Assembly: GCF_027941915.1 (NCBI RefSeq)
Contig: NZ_CP116009.1
Coordinates: 2,170,001-2,234,000 of the forward strand
Source of the DNA: Ramlibacter tataouinensis
GTDB taxonomy: Bacteria > Pseudomonadota > Gammaproteobacteria > Burkholderiales > Burkholderiaceae_C
Length of the DNA: 64,000 nt
Direction of reading: 5' to 3'
This document shows positions 19,014 through 27,156 of the stretch, piece by piece (position 1 is the stretch's first letter; each line of letters starts with the position of its first letter). Made by a program: the position numbers and the translations under genes. A model generated the notes under the pieces. It saw nothing but the letters and a program-made list of their open reading frames with translations. It had not been told where the DNA came from and ran no database searches.

Positions 19014-20006
19014 TCATCGCCAGCGCCGCATCGCCGCCCGCTGCCGCGCCTGGCTCAAGGCCGAGCCGTCCGAGACGCCGCCGTAGTGGGCGGCGAGCGC
19101 GGCGACCGTCGGGAAGCGGAACACGTCCAGTGCGTCGGCCGCGATGCCGCAGCGTTCACCGATCCGGCGGCTCAGCTGGATGGCCTTGAGCGAGGTGCCG
19201 CCGAGGTCGAAGAAATTGCCGCCACGGGGCACGTCCGCGAGCGACAGCAGCTCGCGCATGGCTGCGGCGATGTCGGATTCGAGCGTCGCCGTGTCCACGG
19301 GCGAGCCCGCTCTGCCGGCAGGGGCGCTGGCTGGGGCAGCCTTGACGGCCGCGGCCATCGTGCCGGCCCCGGCGGCTTGCATCAGCGTGGCCGGCACCCC
19401 CAGCGCGGTGGCGCCGGCCGGCACATCGGCGAGCACCAGCGTGTTGGCGGCGATGGTGGCTCCGGCGCCGATGCGCAAGTCGGGCAGGATGCTGGCGTTC
19501 GAGCCCAAGTACACCCCGTCGTCCAGCACCACGCGGGCGTTGATGACGGCGTTGGGGGCCACCACGCAGCCCTGGCCCAGCCGGGAACCATGGCCCACCA
19601 CGGCGCCCACCAGCACCACGCTCGACCGCCCTACCGAAGCGGCGGCGCCGATCGTCGCGTGCTCGTAGATGCTGACTTCACCGGCCAGCTGGGTGCCGAT
19701 CAAGTCGACGCCGGGGTGCACCAAGGAAGCGAAGGGAATGCGAAAGCCTGCGATGCGCTCGCGGGCGCGGGCGCGGCCGGCGGTGGTGCGGGTGACGAGG
19801 TTCACCACTTCATCGAGCGCCGGGTCGGCTTCGCGCAGCAGGTCGAACGAGCCGGCCACGCACAGGTCCATGCGGGTGCTGCCGTGCTTGCTGGCATCGT
19901 CGTCGAGCAGCACGATGCGACGCCAGCGCCTGCTGGCGCGGTTGACCTGCAAGGCCAGGCGGATGCCCTCGCCGTTGCCCGCACCGCACAGGTAGAGCGT
20001 TCTCAT
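19014..20006 (-). CDS. PglD/NeuD-type left-handed beta-helix acyltransferase fused to a carrier (PP-binding) domain
   Basis: A 330-aa two-part protein. Residues 1-100 form a PglD-like nucleotide-fold N-domain (LYLCGAGNGEG, IVLLDDD). Residues about 100-210 are hexapeptide repeats forming a left-handed beta-helix (VVGHGSRLGQG with likely catalytic H139; end LGVPATLMQ). After an Ala-rich linker (211-240), residues about 240-312 are a thiolation domain, with phosphopantetheine site S272 in FFDLGGTSLKA. Known PglD/NeuD enzymes acetylate amino-sugars using acetyl-CoA; a built-in carrier suggests an acyl or aminoacyl group delivered as a thioester. The start overlaps the radical SAM stop by 4 nt. 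GC is below neighbours. The substrate is unknown. Confidence 0.8.
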   Translation of the reverse strand: MRTLYLCGAGNGEGIRLALQVNRASRRWRRIVLLDDDASKHGSTRMDLCVAGSFDLLREADPALDEVVNLVTRTTAGRARARERIAGFRIPFASLVHPGVDLIGTQLAGEVSIYEHATIGAAASVGRSSVVLVGAVVGHGSRLGQGCVVAPNAVINARVVLDDGVYLGSNASILPDLRIGAGATIAANTLVLADVPAGATALGVPATLMQAAGAGTMAAAVKAAPASAPAGRAGSPVDTATLESDIAAAMRELLSLADVPRGGNFFDLGGTSLKAIQLSRRIGERCGIAADALDVFRFPTVAALAAHYGGVSDGSALSQARQRAAMRRWR

Positions 20007-20968
20007 CGGGCCGCCTCCCCGTTCAGGCGTTGCCAGGTGGGCTCGATGGGGACCGCTTCGGCTTCCGGCCGCACCCGTTCGGCGGCGCCGGTCATCCAGT
20101 CGGTGCACTTGAGGCAGCGCGCCGGCAGCTGGTCGAACCTGCGCTCCAGGTGCAGATCCCGATACCGGCCGAGCTGGGCCCACAGGCTCGAGAGGCTGTC
20201 GTGCCAGGCGTTGCCGGCGCCCTCTTCGCACTCGGTGTCGCCGGGACAGCGCGGCACGCGGCCGTCCCAGAACACATGCATCATCGTCACGGCCCAGGGG
20301 CAGGGAATGCGCTCGTCATTCGAGATGCCCAGGCCGGTTTCGAACTGGCCGCCCCAGCTGAGCTGGCGGCGCACCTTCACCACGGCGTTGCGCGCCAGCC
20401 AGTAGGCCTTGTATTCACCGACTTCGTGGGCGTTGTCATCCATGGCGATGAACTGCACCTGGATGGCCAGCTTCGAGCCGGACTCGTCGCGCCGCTTCAG
20501 CAGTCGTTCCACGTTGGCATACACCACGTCGCGATCGGCCTTCACGCGGTACTTCTCGAAGGACGCCTTGGAGAAACCGTCGACGCCGAAGACGATCAGG
20601 TGCGCGCCTGAACCGAGGATCGCCTCGTTCAGATCGGCCGTGAGCAGCATGCCGTTGGTGTTGATGTTCATCGACTTCAAGCCGACCGACCGGCCGTAGT
20701 CGAGGCACTTCAACAGCAGCTCGGGCTCGAGCAGGGGCTCGCCGCAGAACGAGAACCAGCATTCGGTCCGGGGCGAGATGGCTGCGATCTCGTCGGCACA
20801 CTTCTGCCACAGCGCGAAGGGCATCGTGCCCTTGGGTCGCTTCATCCAGGGGTGGTGGCACATCGAGCAGGCCAGGTTGCATTCGGCGCAAAGTTCGACA
20901 GCGAATTTCCTGGGGAAGGCGAACTTGCCCAAGGTGGCGGCAATATCTTCGAGTTCGACGGCAGCCAT
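20003..20968 (-). CDS. Radical SAM/SPASM enzyme
   Basis: A 321-aa enzyme. The radical SAM cluster motif is C30-NLA-C34-SM-C37 (CxxxCxxC), followed by the SAM-binding GEP (76-78, SFCGEPLLEPELL) and NINTNGM (101-107). The C-terminal SPASM-like part has C223, C241, C247, C285 and C288 (PCPW, DGRVPRCPGD, CLKC) for auxiliary Fe-S binding. SPASM enzymes modify peptides or oxidise/epimerise sugars and alcohols. GGAG 8 nt upstream supports the ATG at 20968. It is coupled (ATGA) to the acyltransferase-carrier gene. GC is lower (about 58-60% in two 60-nt samples) than in flanking genes. No precursor peptide or adenylation gene is adjacent. Confidence 0.85.
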   Translation of the reverse strand: MAAVELEDIAATLGKFAFPRKFAVELCAECNLACSMCHHPWMKRPKGTMPFALWQKCADEIAAISPRTECWFSFCGEPLLEPELLLKCLDYGRSVGLKSMNINTNGMLLTADLNEAILGSGAHLIVFGVDGFSKASFEKYRVKADRDVVYANVERLLKRRDESGSKLAIQVQFIAMDDNAHEVGEYKAYWLARNAVVKVRRQLSWGGQFETGLGISNDERIPCPWAVTMMHVFWDGRVPRCPGDTECEEGAGNAWHDSLSSLWAQLGRYRDLHLERRFDQLPARCLKCTDWMTGAAERVRPEAEAVPIEPTWQRLNGEAAR

Positions 20969-21343
20969 CGTGCATCTCCATGAAAGGTGGAACGGGACGC
21001 CCCGATGCCGGAGGGAACCCAAGCCACACCCGGCATCACGAATCAGCCTAATGAATGCCCGTGATCTGGTGGGGTCGCGGGAGGCCACGTTCGACCGAGT
21101 GCTTGATCTGCGTCATCGGTTCTTCACCAGCGAACCGAACGGCACAAGCCATCCGTGGCCGCACTCCTGCGCGGAGACCACGCCGATGAGTCCTTCGATG
21201 AGCTCGGGCGCAAGCCCATCCGTTTCGACGGCGGGAACAGCGCCCGCACCGCTTCGATCCGGACGGCCGCGGCTTGCGCGGCGGACATCCTGTGCGCCTC
21301 GAACGAACGCACCCGCATCCAGGTGCCCGCTAGACTGCCCGCC
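20969..21343. other. Lower-GC intergenic stretch upstream of the radical SAM gene
   Basis: 375 bp without a convincing gene. Near its left end GATGCCGG (21004-21011) and CCGGCATC (21030-21037) form an 8-bp inverted repeat with an 18-nt loop, in the leader of the radical SAM gene. Further right, the minus strand shows two short protein-like stretches in different frames, one reading MSAAQAAAVRIEAVRALF and, one frame over, ELIEGLIGVVSAQECGHGW ending at a stop at 21113. They could be remains of a broken gene or chance. No promoter is clear. Confidence 0.4.
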
Positions 21344-21559
21344 ATGAACCCGCGCGCCGTCGTCGACCCGAGCCGCTGCCCGCTGTGCGGCCAGTCCAAC
21401 CGCTGCGCCAACGAAGTCGAGCGCGCGACCGGGCGGCCGCAGCCGCCCTGCTGGTGCACCCGGGCCGATTTCACGCGCGAGCTGCTGGCGCAAGTGCCGC
21501 CGCAGGCCGTCGACAAGGCCTGCATTTGCGCGGCTTGCGCCGCGGCGGCCGCGAGGTAG
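21344..21559 (+). CDS. Cysteine-rich CWC family protein
   Basis: A 71-aa protein rich in cysteine: CPLCGQSNRC near residues 10-19, CWCTRADF in the middle and ACICAAC near the end. The CWC motif defines the family, a probable small zinc-binding protein of unknown role. Upstream in-frame codons reach back to 21155 but look non-conserved and lie in the lower-GC gap, so the ATG before NPRAVVDPSRC is preferred. No strong ribosome-binding site precedes it. Confidence 0.75.
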   Translation: MNPRAVVDPSRCPLCGQSNRCANEVERATGRPQPPCWCTRADFTRELLAQVPPQAVDKACICAACAAAAAR

Positions 21560-21630
21560 CGGCCCCCTTGCCATCAAGCCCGCGCCGGCAGCTGGTCCCG
21601 CGCGGGGCAGCACTCGCGAATAATGGCCGC

Positions 21631-22395
21631 ATGTGCCAGCTCCTCGGGATGAACTGCAACACCGCCACGGACATCACGTTCAGCTTCAGCGGCTTTGCCC
21701 AGCGCGGCGGCCGCACCGACCACCACGCCGATGGCTGGGGCATCGCCTTCTTCGAAGGACGGGGCCTGCGCCACTTCGTCGATCACGAGCCGGCGGCGCA
21801 GTCGCCGGTGGCCGGGCTGATCCGCCGCTACCCGATCAAGAGCCGCAACGTCATCGCCCACATCCGCAAGGCGACGCAGGGCGAGGTCGCGCTGGAGAAC
21901 TGCCACCCGTTCGTGCGCGAACTGTGGGGCCGCTACTGGGTGTTCGCCCACAACGGCGACCTGAAGGACTTCCAGCCGCGGCTGCACGCCAGCTTCCAGC
22001 CGGTCGGCAGCACCGACAGCGAGCGGGCCTTCTGCTGGATCCTGCAGGAGCTGTGGAAGTCGCACGCCGGCGTGCCCAGCGTGGCCGAGCTGACCCTCAC
22101 CCTGCGCGAGCTGGCCCCGCGCATCGCCCGCCACGGTCCGTTCAACTTCCTGCTGTCCAACGGCGAGGCGCTGTGGGCGCACTGCGCGACCAACCTGTTC
22201 CACGTCGAGCGCAAGCACCCGTTCACCCATGCGCGGCTGAAGGACGAGGACCTGTCGATCGACTTCGCCCACCACACCACGCCGCAGGACCGGGTGGCGG
22301 TGGTGGTCACCGCGCCGCTGACGGTGAACGAGGACTGGCAGCAGATGCAGCCGGGCGAGCTGCGCGTGTTCGTCGACGGCGCCGCGGTGGCTTGA
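21631..22395 (+). CDS. Class II glutamine amidotransferase (YafJ-like)
   Basis: A 254-aa N-terminal-nucleophile amidohydrolase. Cys2 (MCQLLGMNCN) would become the catalytic N-terminal cysteine after Met removal. DHHADGWGIAFFEG, SRNVIAHIRKAT and VFAHNGDLKDF are the conserved glutaminase elements. No synthetase domain is fused. Members such as YafJ have no settled physiological role and probably hydrolyse glutamine or a gamma-glutamyl compound. It converges on gshB, 3 nt apart; co-location with glutathione genes fits a gamma-glutamyl substrate but proves nothing. Confidence 0.9.
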   Translation: MCQLLGMNCNTATDITFSFSGFAQRGGRTDHHADGWGIAFFEGRGLRHFVDHEPAAQSPVAGLIRRYPIKSRNVIAHIRKATQGEVALENCHPFVRELWGRYWVFAHNGDLKDFQPRLHASFQPVGSTDSERAFCWILQELWKSHAGVPSVAELTLTLRELAPRIARHGPFNFLLSNGEALWAHCATNLFHVERKHPFTHARLKDEDLSIDFAHHTTPQDRVAVVVTAPLTVNEDWQQMQPGELRVFVDGAAVA

Positions 22396-22398
22396 ACG

Positions 22399-23346
22399 TC
22401 AGGCGGCCATCGCCGCTTCCAGCGCGTCGATGAACATGGCGGGCACGTCGAAGCCGGCCTGCTGGTGGATCTCCTGGAAGCAGGTCGGGCTGGTGACGTT
22501 GATCTCCGTGAGGTAGTCGCCGATCACGTCCAGGCCGACCAGCAGCAGCCCGCGCGCGGCCAGCACCGGCCCCAGCGCCTGGGCGATCTCGCGGTCGCGC
22601 GCGGTCAGCGGCTGGGCCACGCCCTTGCCGCCGGCGGCCAGATTGCCGCGCACTTCCGAGCCCTGCGGAATGCGCGCCAGGCTGAAGGGCACCGGCTGGC
22701 CGCCGATCACCAGCACGCGCTTGTCGCCCTGCACGATCTCGGGCACGAAGCGCTGCACCATGATCGTCGTGTCCCCGTGACGGTTGAGCGTCTCGGTGAT
22801 CGAGCCCAGGTTCAGTCCGTCCGGTCCGACCCGGAAGATCCCCATGCCGCCCATGCCGTCCAGCGGCTTGAGGATGATGTCCTGGTGCTCGGCATGGAAG
22901 CGCCGCACCTCCTGCGGGTCGCGCGTCACCAGCGTCGGCGCGACGAACCGGGGGAACTCCATCACCGCCAGCTTCTCCGGGTGGTCGCGCAGCGAGCGCG
23001 GGCTGTTGAACACGCGCGCGCCCTCGCGCTCGGCCTGCTCCAGCAGGTGGGTGGCGTAGAAGTATTCCGGGTCGAACGGCGGGTCCTTGCGCATCAGCAC
23101 CGCGTCGAATTCGTTCAGCGCGAGCGTCGGGCTGGCGGTCTCGGCGAACCAGTCCTCGTCCGAGCCGGTCAGGCGGATCTCGCGCACGCTGGCGTGCACC
23201 GGGCCGCCGGAGCGCCAGGACAGATGGCGCGGCTCGCAGGCGGCAACGGAATGGCCGCGCCGCTGCGCCTCGCGCATCATGGAAAAGGTGGTGTCCTTGT
23301 AGACCTTGAAGGCCTCCAGCGGATCGGCAACGAAAAGCAGCTTCAT
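22399..23346 (-). CDS. gshB: Glutathione synthetase
   Basis: An ATP-grasp ligase joining gamma-glutamylcysteine and glycine, the last step of glutathione synthesis. The 315-aa product has MKLLFVADPLEAFKVYKDTT at the start, LRDHPEKLAVMEFP, the ATP-grasp part IILKPLDGMGGMGIFRV, and the C-terminal LVGLDVIGDYLTEINVTSPT. Length is normal. It is followed by nothing on its strand and preceded by a glutathione transferase gene 21 nt upstream, so the two are probably cotranscribed. Confidence 0.96.
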   Translation of the reverse strand: MKLLFVADPLEAFKVYKDTTFSMMREAQRRGHSVAACEPRHLSWRSGGPVHASVREIRLTGSDEDWFAETASPTLALNEFDAVLMRKDPPFDPEYFYATHLLEQAEREGARVFNSPRSLRDHPEKLAVMEFPRFVAPTLVTRDPQEVRRFHAEHQDIILKPLDGMGGMGIFRVGPDGLNLGSITETLNRHGDTTIMVQRFVPEIVQGDKRVLVIGGQPVPFSLARIPQGSEVRGNLAAGGKGVAQPLTARDREIAQALGPVLAARGLLLVGLDVIGDYLTEINVTSPTCFQEIHQQAGFDVPAMFIDALEAAMAA

Positions 23347-23367
23347 GGTGTGGGCTCGGCGGTGCGT

Positions 23368-24078
23368 TCAGGCGCGGGGCGCCGGGATGGCGAGCCCGCG
23401 CTGCACCGCGGGGCGGGCGAGGAAGGCGTCAAGTGCGCGCTGCACGTGGGTGAAGGTGCCGAACTCGACCAGCTCGCCGGCGCCATAGAAGCCGACCAGG
23501 TTGCGCACCCACGGGAACGTCGCGATATCAGCCACGCTGTAGTCGTCGCCGGCCAGCCAGCGGCTTTCGGCCAGTTGCTTGTCCAGCACGCCGAGCAGGC
23601 GGCGCGACTCGGCGACATAGCGGTCGCGCGGACGCTTGTCCTCGTAATCCTTGCCGGCGAACTTGTGGAAGAAGCCGACCTGGCCGAACATCGGCCCGAC
23701 CCCGCCCATCTGGAACATCAGCCACTGCACCGCCTGCCAGCGCAGCGCCGGATCGCGCGGCAGCAGCTGGCCGGTCTTCTCGGCCACGTACAGCAGGATG
23801 GCGCCGGATTCGAACAGCGCGAGCGGCCGGCCGCCGGGCCCGTCGGGATCGAGGATGGCCGGGATCTTGTTGTTCGGGCTGAGCGACAGGAATTCCGGCG
23901 AGAGCTGGTCCTGCCGGTCGAAGTCGATCCGGTGCACCTCGTAGGGCAGCCCGGTCTCCTCCAGCACGATGGAGGCCTTGACGCCGTTGGGCGTGGCCAG
24001 CGAGTACAGCTGCAGCCGATCCGGGTGCTGCGCCGGCCACTTGCGGGTGATGGGAAATGGGGACAGGTCCGTCGTCAT
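23368..24078 (-). CDS. Glutathione S-transferase, YghU/YfcG type
   Basis: A 236-aa thioredoxin-fold transferase. The N-terminal domain includes RLQLYSLATPNGVKASIVLEE and the gamma-Glu-binding ESGAILLYVAEKTG. The C-terminal helical domain includes QWLMFQMGGVGPMFGQVGFF, characteristic of the Nu-class YghU/YfcG proteins, which reduce disulfides and peroxides with glutathione. The TPNG element replaces the usual catalytic Tyr/Ser. It sits directly upstream of gshB on the same strand. Confidence 0.9.
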   Translation of the reverse strand: MTTDLSPFPITRKWPAQHPDRLQLYSLATPNGVKASIVLEETGLPYEVHRIDFDRQDQLSPEFLSLSPNNKIPAILDPDGPGGRPLALFESGAILLYVAEKTGQLLPRDPALRWQAVQWLMFQMGGVGPMFGQVGFFHKFAGKDYEDKRPRDRYVAESRRLLGVLDKQLAESRWLAGDDYSVADIATFPWVRNLVGFYGAGELVEFGTFTHVQRALDAFLARPAVQRGLAIPAPRA

Positions 24079-24226
24079 CCCGACACCGTAGCACGGCTTC
24101 GGAGCGCCCGCGGCGCGTGGGTTCTCCGGCGGCGTGCCATGGGTTTGCGAGGAGGCGCCGCGCCGCGGCCCTGCCTACACTCGACCGGCAGCGATGGGCT
24201 GCGACCCCGATACGACAGGAGTTCGC

Positions 24227-25105
24227 ATGAAGAAGATGTTCCTGATTCCCCTGGCGCTGGCCCTGGGGGCCACGGGCGCGGCCGCCGACACGCTCAAGAA
24301 GGTGGCCGACAGCAATCGGATCACGCTCGCCTATCGCGAGGCCTCCGTGCCTTTCAGCTACCTGGCCGGCCCCGAGAAGCCGGTGGGCATGATGGTGGAA
24401 ATCTCCGAGGCCATCGCCGCCGAGGTCGGCAAGGTCACCAACAAGCCCAACCTCGAGGTGCGCTGGCAGGCCGTGACCTCCGCCAACCGCATCCCGCTGC
24501 TGACCAACGGCACGGTGGACCTGGAGTGCGGCTCGACCACCAACAACAGCGCCCGCGGCAAGGACGTGCAGTTCGCCATCAACCACTTCTACACCGGCAC
24601 GCGCCTGCTGGTGAAGAAGGACAGCGGCATCAAGAACTGGTCCGACCTGGCCGGCAAGACCGTGGCCACCACCACCGGCACCACCAATTTCCAGGTCATG
24701 CGCAAGTACAACGCCGACAAGAACCTGAACATGAACATCGTCGCCGCCAAGGACCACGGCGAATCCAAACTGCTGGTGGAATCCGGCCGCGCCGTCGCCT
24801 TCGGCATGGACGACATCCTGCTGTACGGGCTCAAGGCCAGCGACCGCAACCCGGCCGACTGGGACGTGGTCGGCGAGGCGCTGCAGGTGGAGCCGTACGC
24901 CTGCATGCTGCGCAAGGACGACCCGCAGTTCCACGCGCTCGTCAACCGCGTGATCGGCGGCATGATGAAGGACGGCACCTTCGAGAAGCTGTACGCCAAG
25001 TGGTTCACCTCGCCGATCCCGCCGCGGAACGCGAACCTGGGCTTCCCGATGGCGCCCGAGCTGAAGGAGAACCTGAAGGTCCAGAGCGACAAGCCGGCCA
25101 CCTGA
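24227..25105 (+). CDS. GltI-like amino acid ABC transporter substrate-binding protein (orphan)
   Basis: A 292-aa periplasmic type 2 binding protein. ACAGGAG at 24215-24221 sets the start. The signal peptide is MKKMFLIPLALALGATGAAA-D. The mature part has RITLAYREASVPFSYL, GTVDLECGSTTNNSARG and VATTTGTTNFQVMRKYN, as in glutamate/aspartate-binding GltI. No permease or ATPase gene is adjacent, so it works with a transporter encoded elsewhere or as a sensor ligand receptor. A hairpin follows its stop. Confidence 0.88.
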   Translation: MKKMFLIPLALALGATGAAADTLKKVADSNRITLAYREASVPFSYLAGPEKPVGMMVEISEAIAAEVGKVTNKPNLEVRWQAVTSANRIPLLTNGTVDLECGSTTNNSARGKDVQFAINHFYTGTRLLVKKDSGIKNWSDLAGKTVATTTGTTNFQVMRKYNADKNLNMNIVAAKDHGESKLLVESGRAVAFGMDDILLYGLKASDRNPADWDVVGEALQVEPYACMLRKDDPQFHALVNRVIGGMMKDGTFEKLYAKWFTSPIPPRNANLGFPMAPELKENLKVQSDKPAT

Positions 25106-25121
25106 GCGGCGGCGGCGCCAT

Positions 25122-25153
25122 GCAACAAGGGGCGCCACGGTGCCCCTTGTTGC
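25122..25153. terminator. Bidirectional hairpin between gltI-like gene and kup
   Basis: GCAACAAGGGGC (25122-25133) and GCCCCTTGTTGC (25142-25153) form a perfect 12-bp stem with an 8-nt loop, located between two convergent stop codons. T-tracts are weak on both sides, so it is a likely shared 3' end but not a textbook Rho-independent terminator. Confidence 0.7.
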
Positions 25154-25163
25154 GTTGGTGCCG

Positions 25164-27032
25164 TCAGATCTCGACCTTGGCGCCGAGCTCCACCACCGCG
25201 TTGCTCGGCAGGTTCAGGAACTCGGCCGCCGCGCCGGCGTTGTGGTGCATCTGGGCGAACAGCTTCTCGCGCCAGGGCGCCATGCCGCCGCCCATGGTGG
25301 GCACCACCAGGTCGCGCGAGAGGAAGTAGCTGGTGGTCATCGGCTGCAGTTCGCAGCCGCGCCCGCGCATCTGCTCCAGCGCGCGCGGCACGTCGTAGTC
25401 GTTCTTGAAGCCGTAGTGGATCACCACCTGCCAGCAGTTGCGGCCCAGCGGCTCGACCTCCAGCCGCTTGCCCATGCCGATCCACGGCACCTCGTGGCTG
25501 CGCACGGTGACGAACAGGTTCTGTTCGTGCAGCACCTTGTTGTGCTTGAGGTTGTGCAGCAGCGCGTTGGGCACGGTGCCCGGCTCGGCGGTCATGAACA
25601 CCGCGGTGCCCTCGACCCGCGTCGGCGGACTGACGAACACCGCCTCCAGGAAGCTGGGCAGGTCGATCGCGTCGGCCCGCAGCTTCTCGTTCATCAGCGC
25701 CCGGCCCTCCTTCCAGGTCATCATCAGCGTGAACATCAGCGCGCCGATCAGCACCGGGAACCAGCCGCCGTGCAGCAGCTTGAGCAGGTTGGACGAGAAG
25801 AACATCAGGTCCACCGCGAAGAACAGCGAGGTCGCCGCGATGCACAGCGCCAGCGGGTAGCCCCAGGCGTAGCGGATCACGAAGAAGGTCAGCACCGTGG
25901 TGATCAGCATGTCGGTGGTCACCGCGATGCCGTAGGCGAAGGCCAGGTTGGTGGAGTTGCGAAAGAGCCCGACCGCCAGCACGATCGCCCCGAACAGCGT
26001 CCAGTTCACCACCGGGATGTAGATCTGGCCGGTCTCGCGCACCGAGGTGTGCCGGATCTCCATGCGCGGCAGGTAGCCCAGCTGGATCGCCTGCTTGGTC
26101 ACCGAGAACGCCGCCGACAGCAGCGCCTGCGAGGCGATCACCGTGGCGGCGGTGGCCAGCAGCACCAGCGGCACCAGTGCCCACGACGGGGCCAGCTTGT
26201 AGAACGGGTTGTCGACCGCGCCCGGCGTGTACAGCAGCAGCGCACCCTGGCCGAAATAGTTCAGCACCAACGCCGGCATCACCAGCCCGAACCAGGCCAG
26301 CCGGATCGGCTTCTTGCCGAAGTGCCCCATGTCGGCGTACAGCGCCTCGGTGCCGGTGACGGCCAGCACCAGCGCGCCGAGCAGCACGAAGCTGGTGCCG
26401 GGCTGCTGCAGCACGAAGCGTAGCGCATGGTGCGGGCTGACCGCGCCCAGCACCTCCGGATGGGCGGCGATGTGCGGGATGCCCAGCGCCGCGATCGACA
26501 GGAACCACACCGTGCAGACCGGCCCGAACAGCCGGCCGATGCCGCCGGTGCCGCTCTTCTGCAGCCAGAACAGGATGAAGATGATCACCAGCGCCGCCGG
26601 CACCACGTAGGGCGTGAGGGCCGGCGACAGCAGCTCCACGCCCTCCACCGCCGACAGCACCGAGATCGCCGGGGTGATCACGCCGTCGCCGTAGAAGATG
26701 GCGGTGCCGAAGATGCCGACCACCAGCAGCGCGCCGCGCAGCCGCGGGCGCTCGTTCATCGCGGTGGTGGCCAGCGCCAGCATGGCGATCAGGCCGCCTT
26801 CGCCGTTGTTGTCGGCGCGCAGGATCAGGCCGACGTACTTGACCGAGACGACGATCGTCACGGTCCAGAAGACCAGCGACAGGATGCCGTAGACGTTGTC
26901 CGGGGTGAGCGCGACCAGGCCGGAGTTGAACACCACCTTGAGCGCATACAGCACGCTGGTGCCGATGTCGCCATAAACGATGCCGATGGCGCCCAGGGTC
27001 AGCGCCGCTAGCGAGGATTTGGTGCTTGGCAC
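25164..27032 (-). CDS. kup: Low-affinity potassium transporter Kup
   Basis: A 622-aa KUP/HAK/KT-family K+ uptake protein. It has about 12 membrane helices in the first about 430 residues, beginning with [20 protein letters not shown], the family signature near the N-terminus. [20 protein letters not shown] and FGPVCTVWF follow. A cytoplasmic C-terminal domain includes [20 protein letters not shown]. Length matches E. coli Kup. A glutathione ligase gene lies upstream on the same strand, 124 nt away. Confidence 0.96.
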   Translation of the reverse strand: MPSTKSSLAALTLGAIGIVYGDIGTSVLYALKVVFNSGLVALTPDNVYGILSLVFWTVTIVVSVKYVGLILRADNNGEGGLIAMLALATTAMNERPRLRGALLVVGIFGTAIFYGDGVITPAISVLSAVEGVELLSPALTPYVVPAALVIIFILFWLQKSGTGGIGRLFGPVCTVWFLSIAALGIPHIAAHPEVLGAVSPHHALRFVLQQPGTSFVLLGALVLAVTGTEALYADMGHFGKKPIRLAWFGLVMPALVLNYFGQGALLLYTPGAVDNPFYKLAPSWALVPLVLLATAATVIASQALLSAAFSVTKQAIQLGYLPRMEIRHTSVRETGQIYIPVVNWTLFGAIVLAVGLFRNSTNLAFAYGIAVTTDMLITTVLTFFVIRYAWGYPLALCIAATSLFFAVDLMFFSSNLLKLLHGGWFPVLIGALMFTLMMTWKEGRALMNEKLRADAIDLPSFLEAVFVSPPTRVEGTAVFMTAEPGTVPNALLHNLKHNKVLHEQNLFVTVRSHEVPWIGMGKRLEVEPLGRNCWQVVIHYGFKNDYDVPRALEQMRGRGCELQPMTTSYFLSRDLVVPTMGGGMAPWREKLFAQMHHNAGAAAEFLNLPSNAVVELGAKVEI

Positions 27033-27156
27033 GAAGGCCCCCGTCTTGGCGCCGGCAAAGGCGCGGGGTTCCGTTAGTCGAAAAGCCCGCTATTGTGCGC
27101 CCGCGCCCCGGCTTGCGCAGCGGCCATGTTGCAGCGCAACAACTCGCGCCGCCCCG

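Noticed and set aside
21155..21343. An N-terminal extension of the CWC protein back to 21155
   Set aside because: The extra 63 residues look unstructured and lie in the lower-GC gap; the conserved Cys-rich part begins right after the ATG at 21344.
27033..27156. A possible riboswitch-like leader upstream of kup
   Set aside because: The gap is only 124 nt, no known potassium or c-di-AMP riboswitch core could be recognised, and these are not expected in betaproteobacteria.
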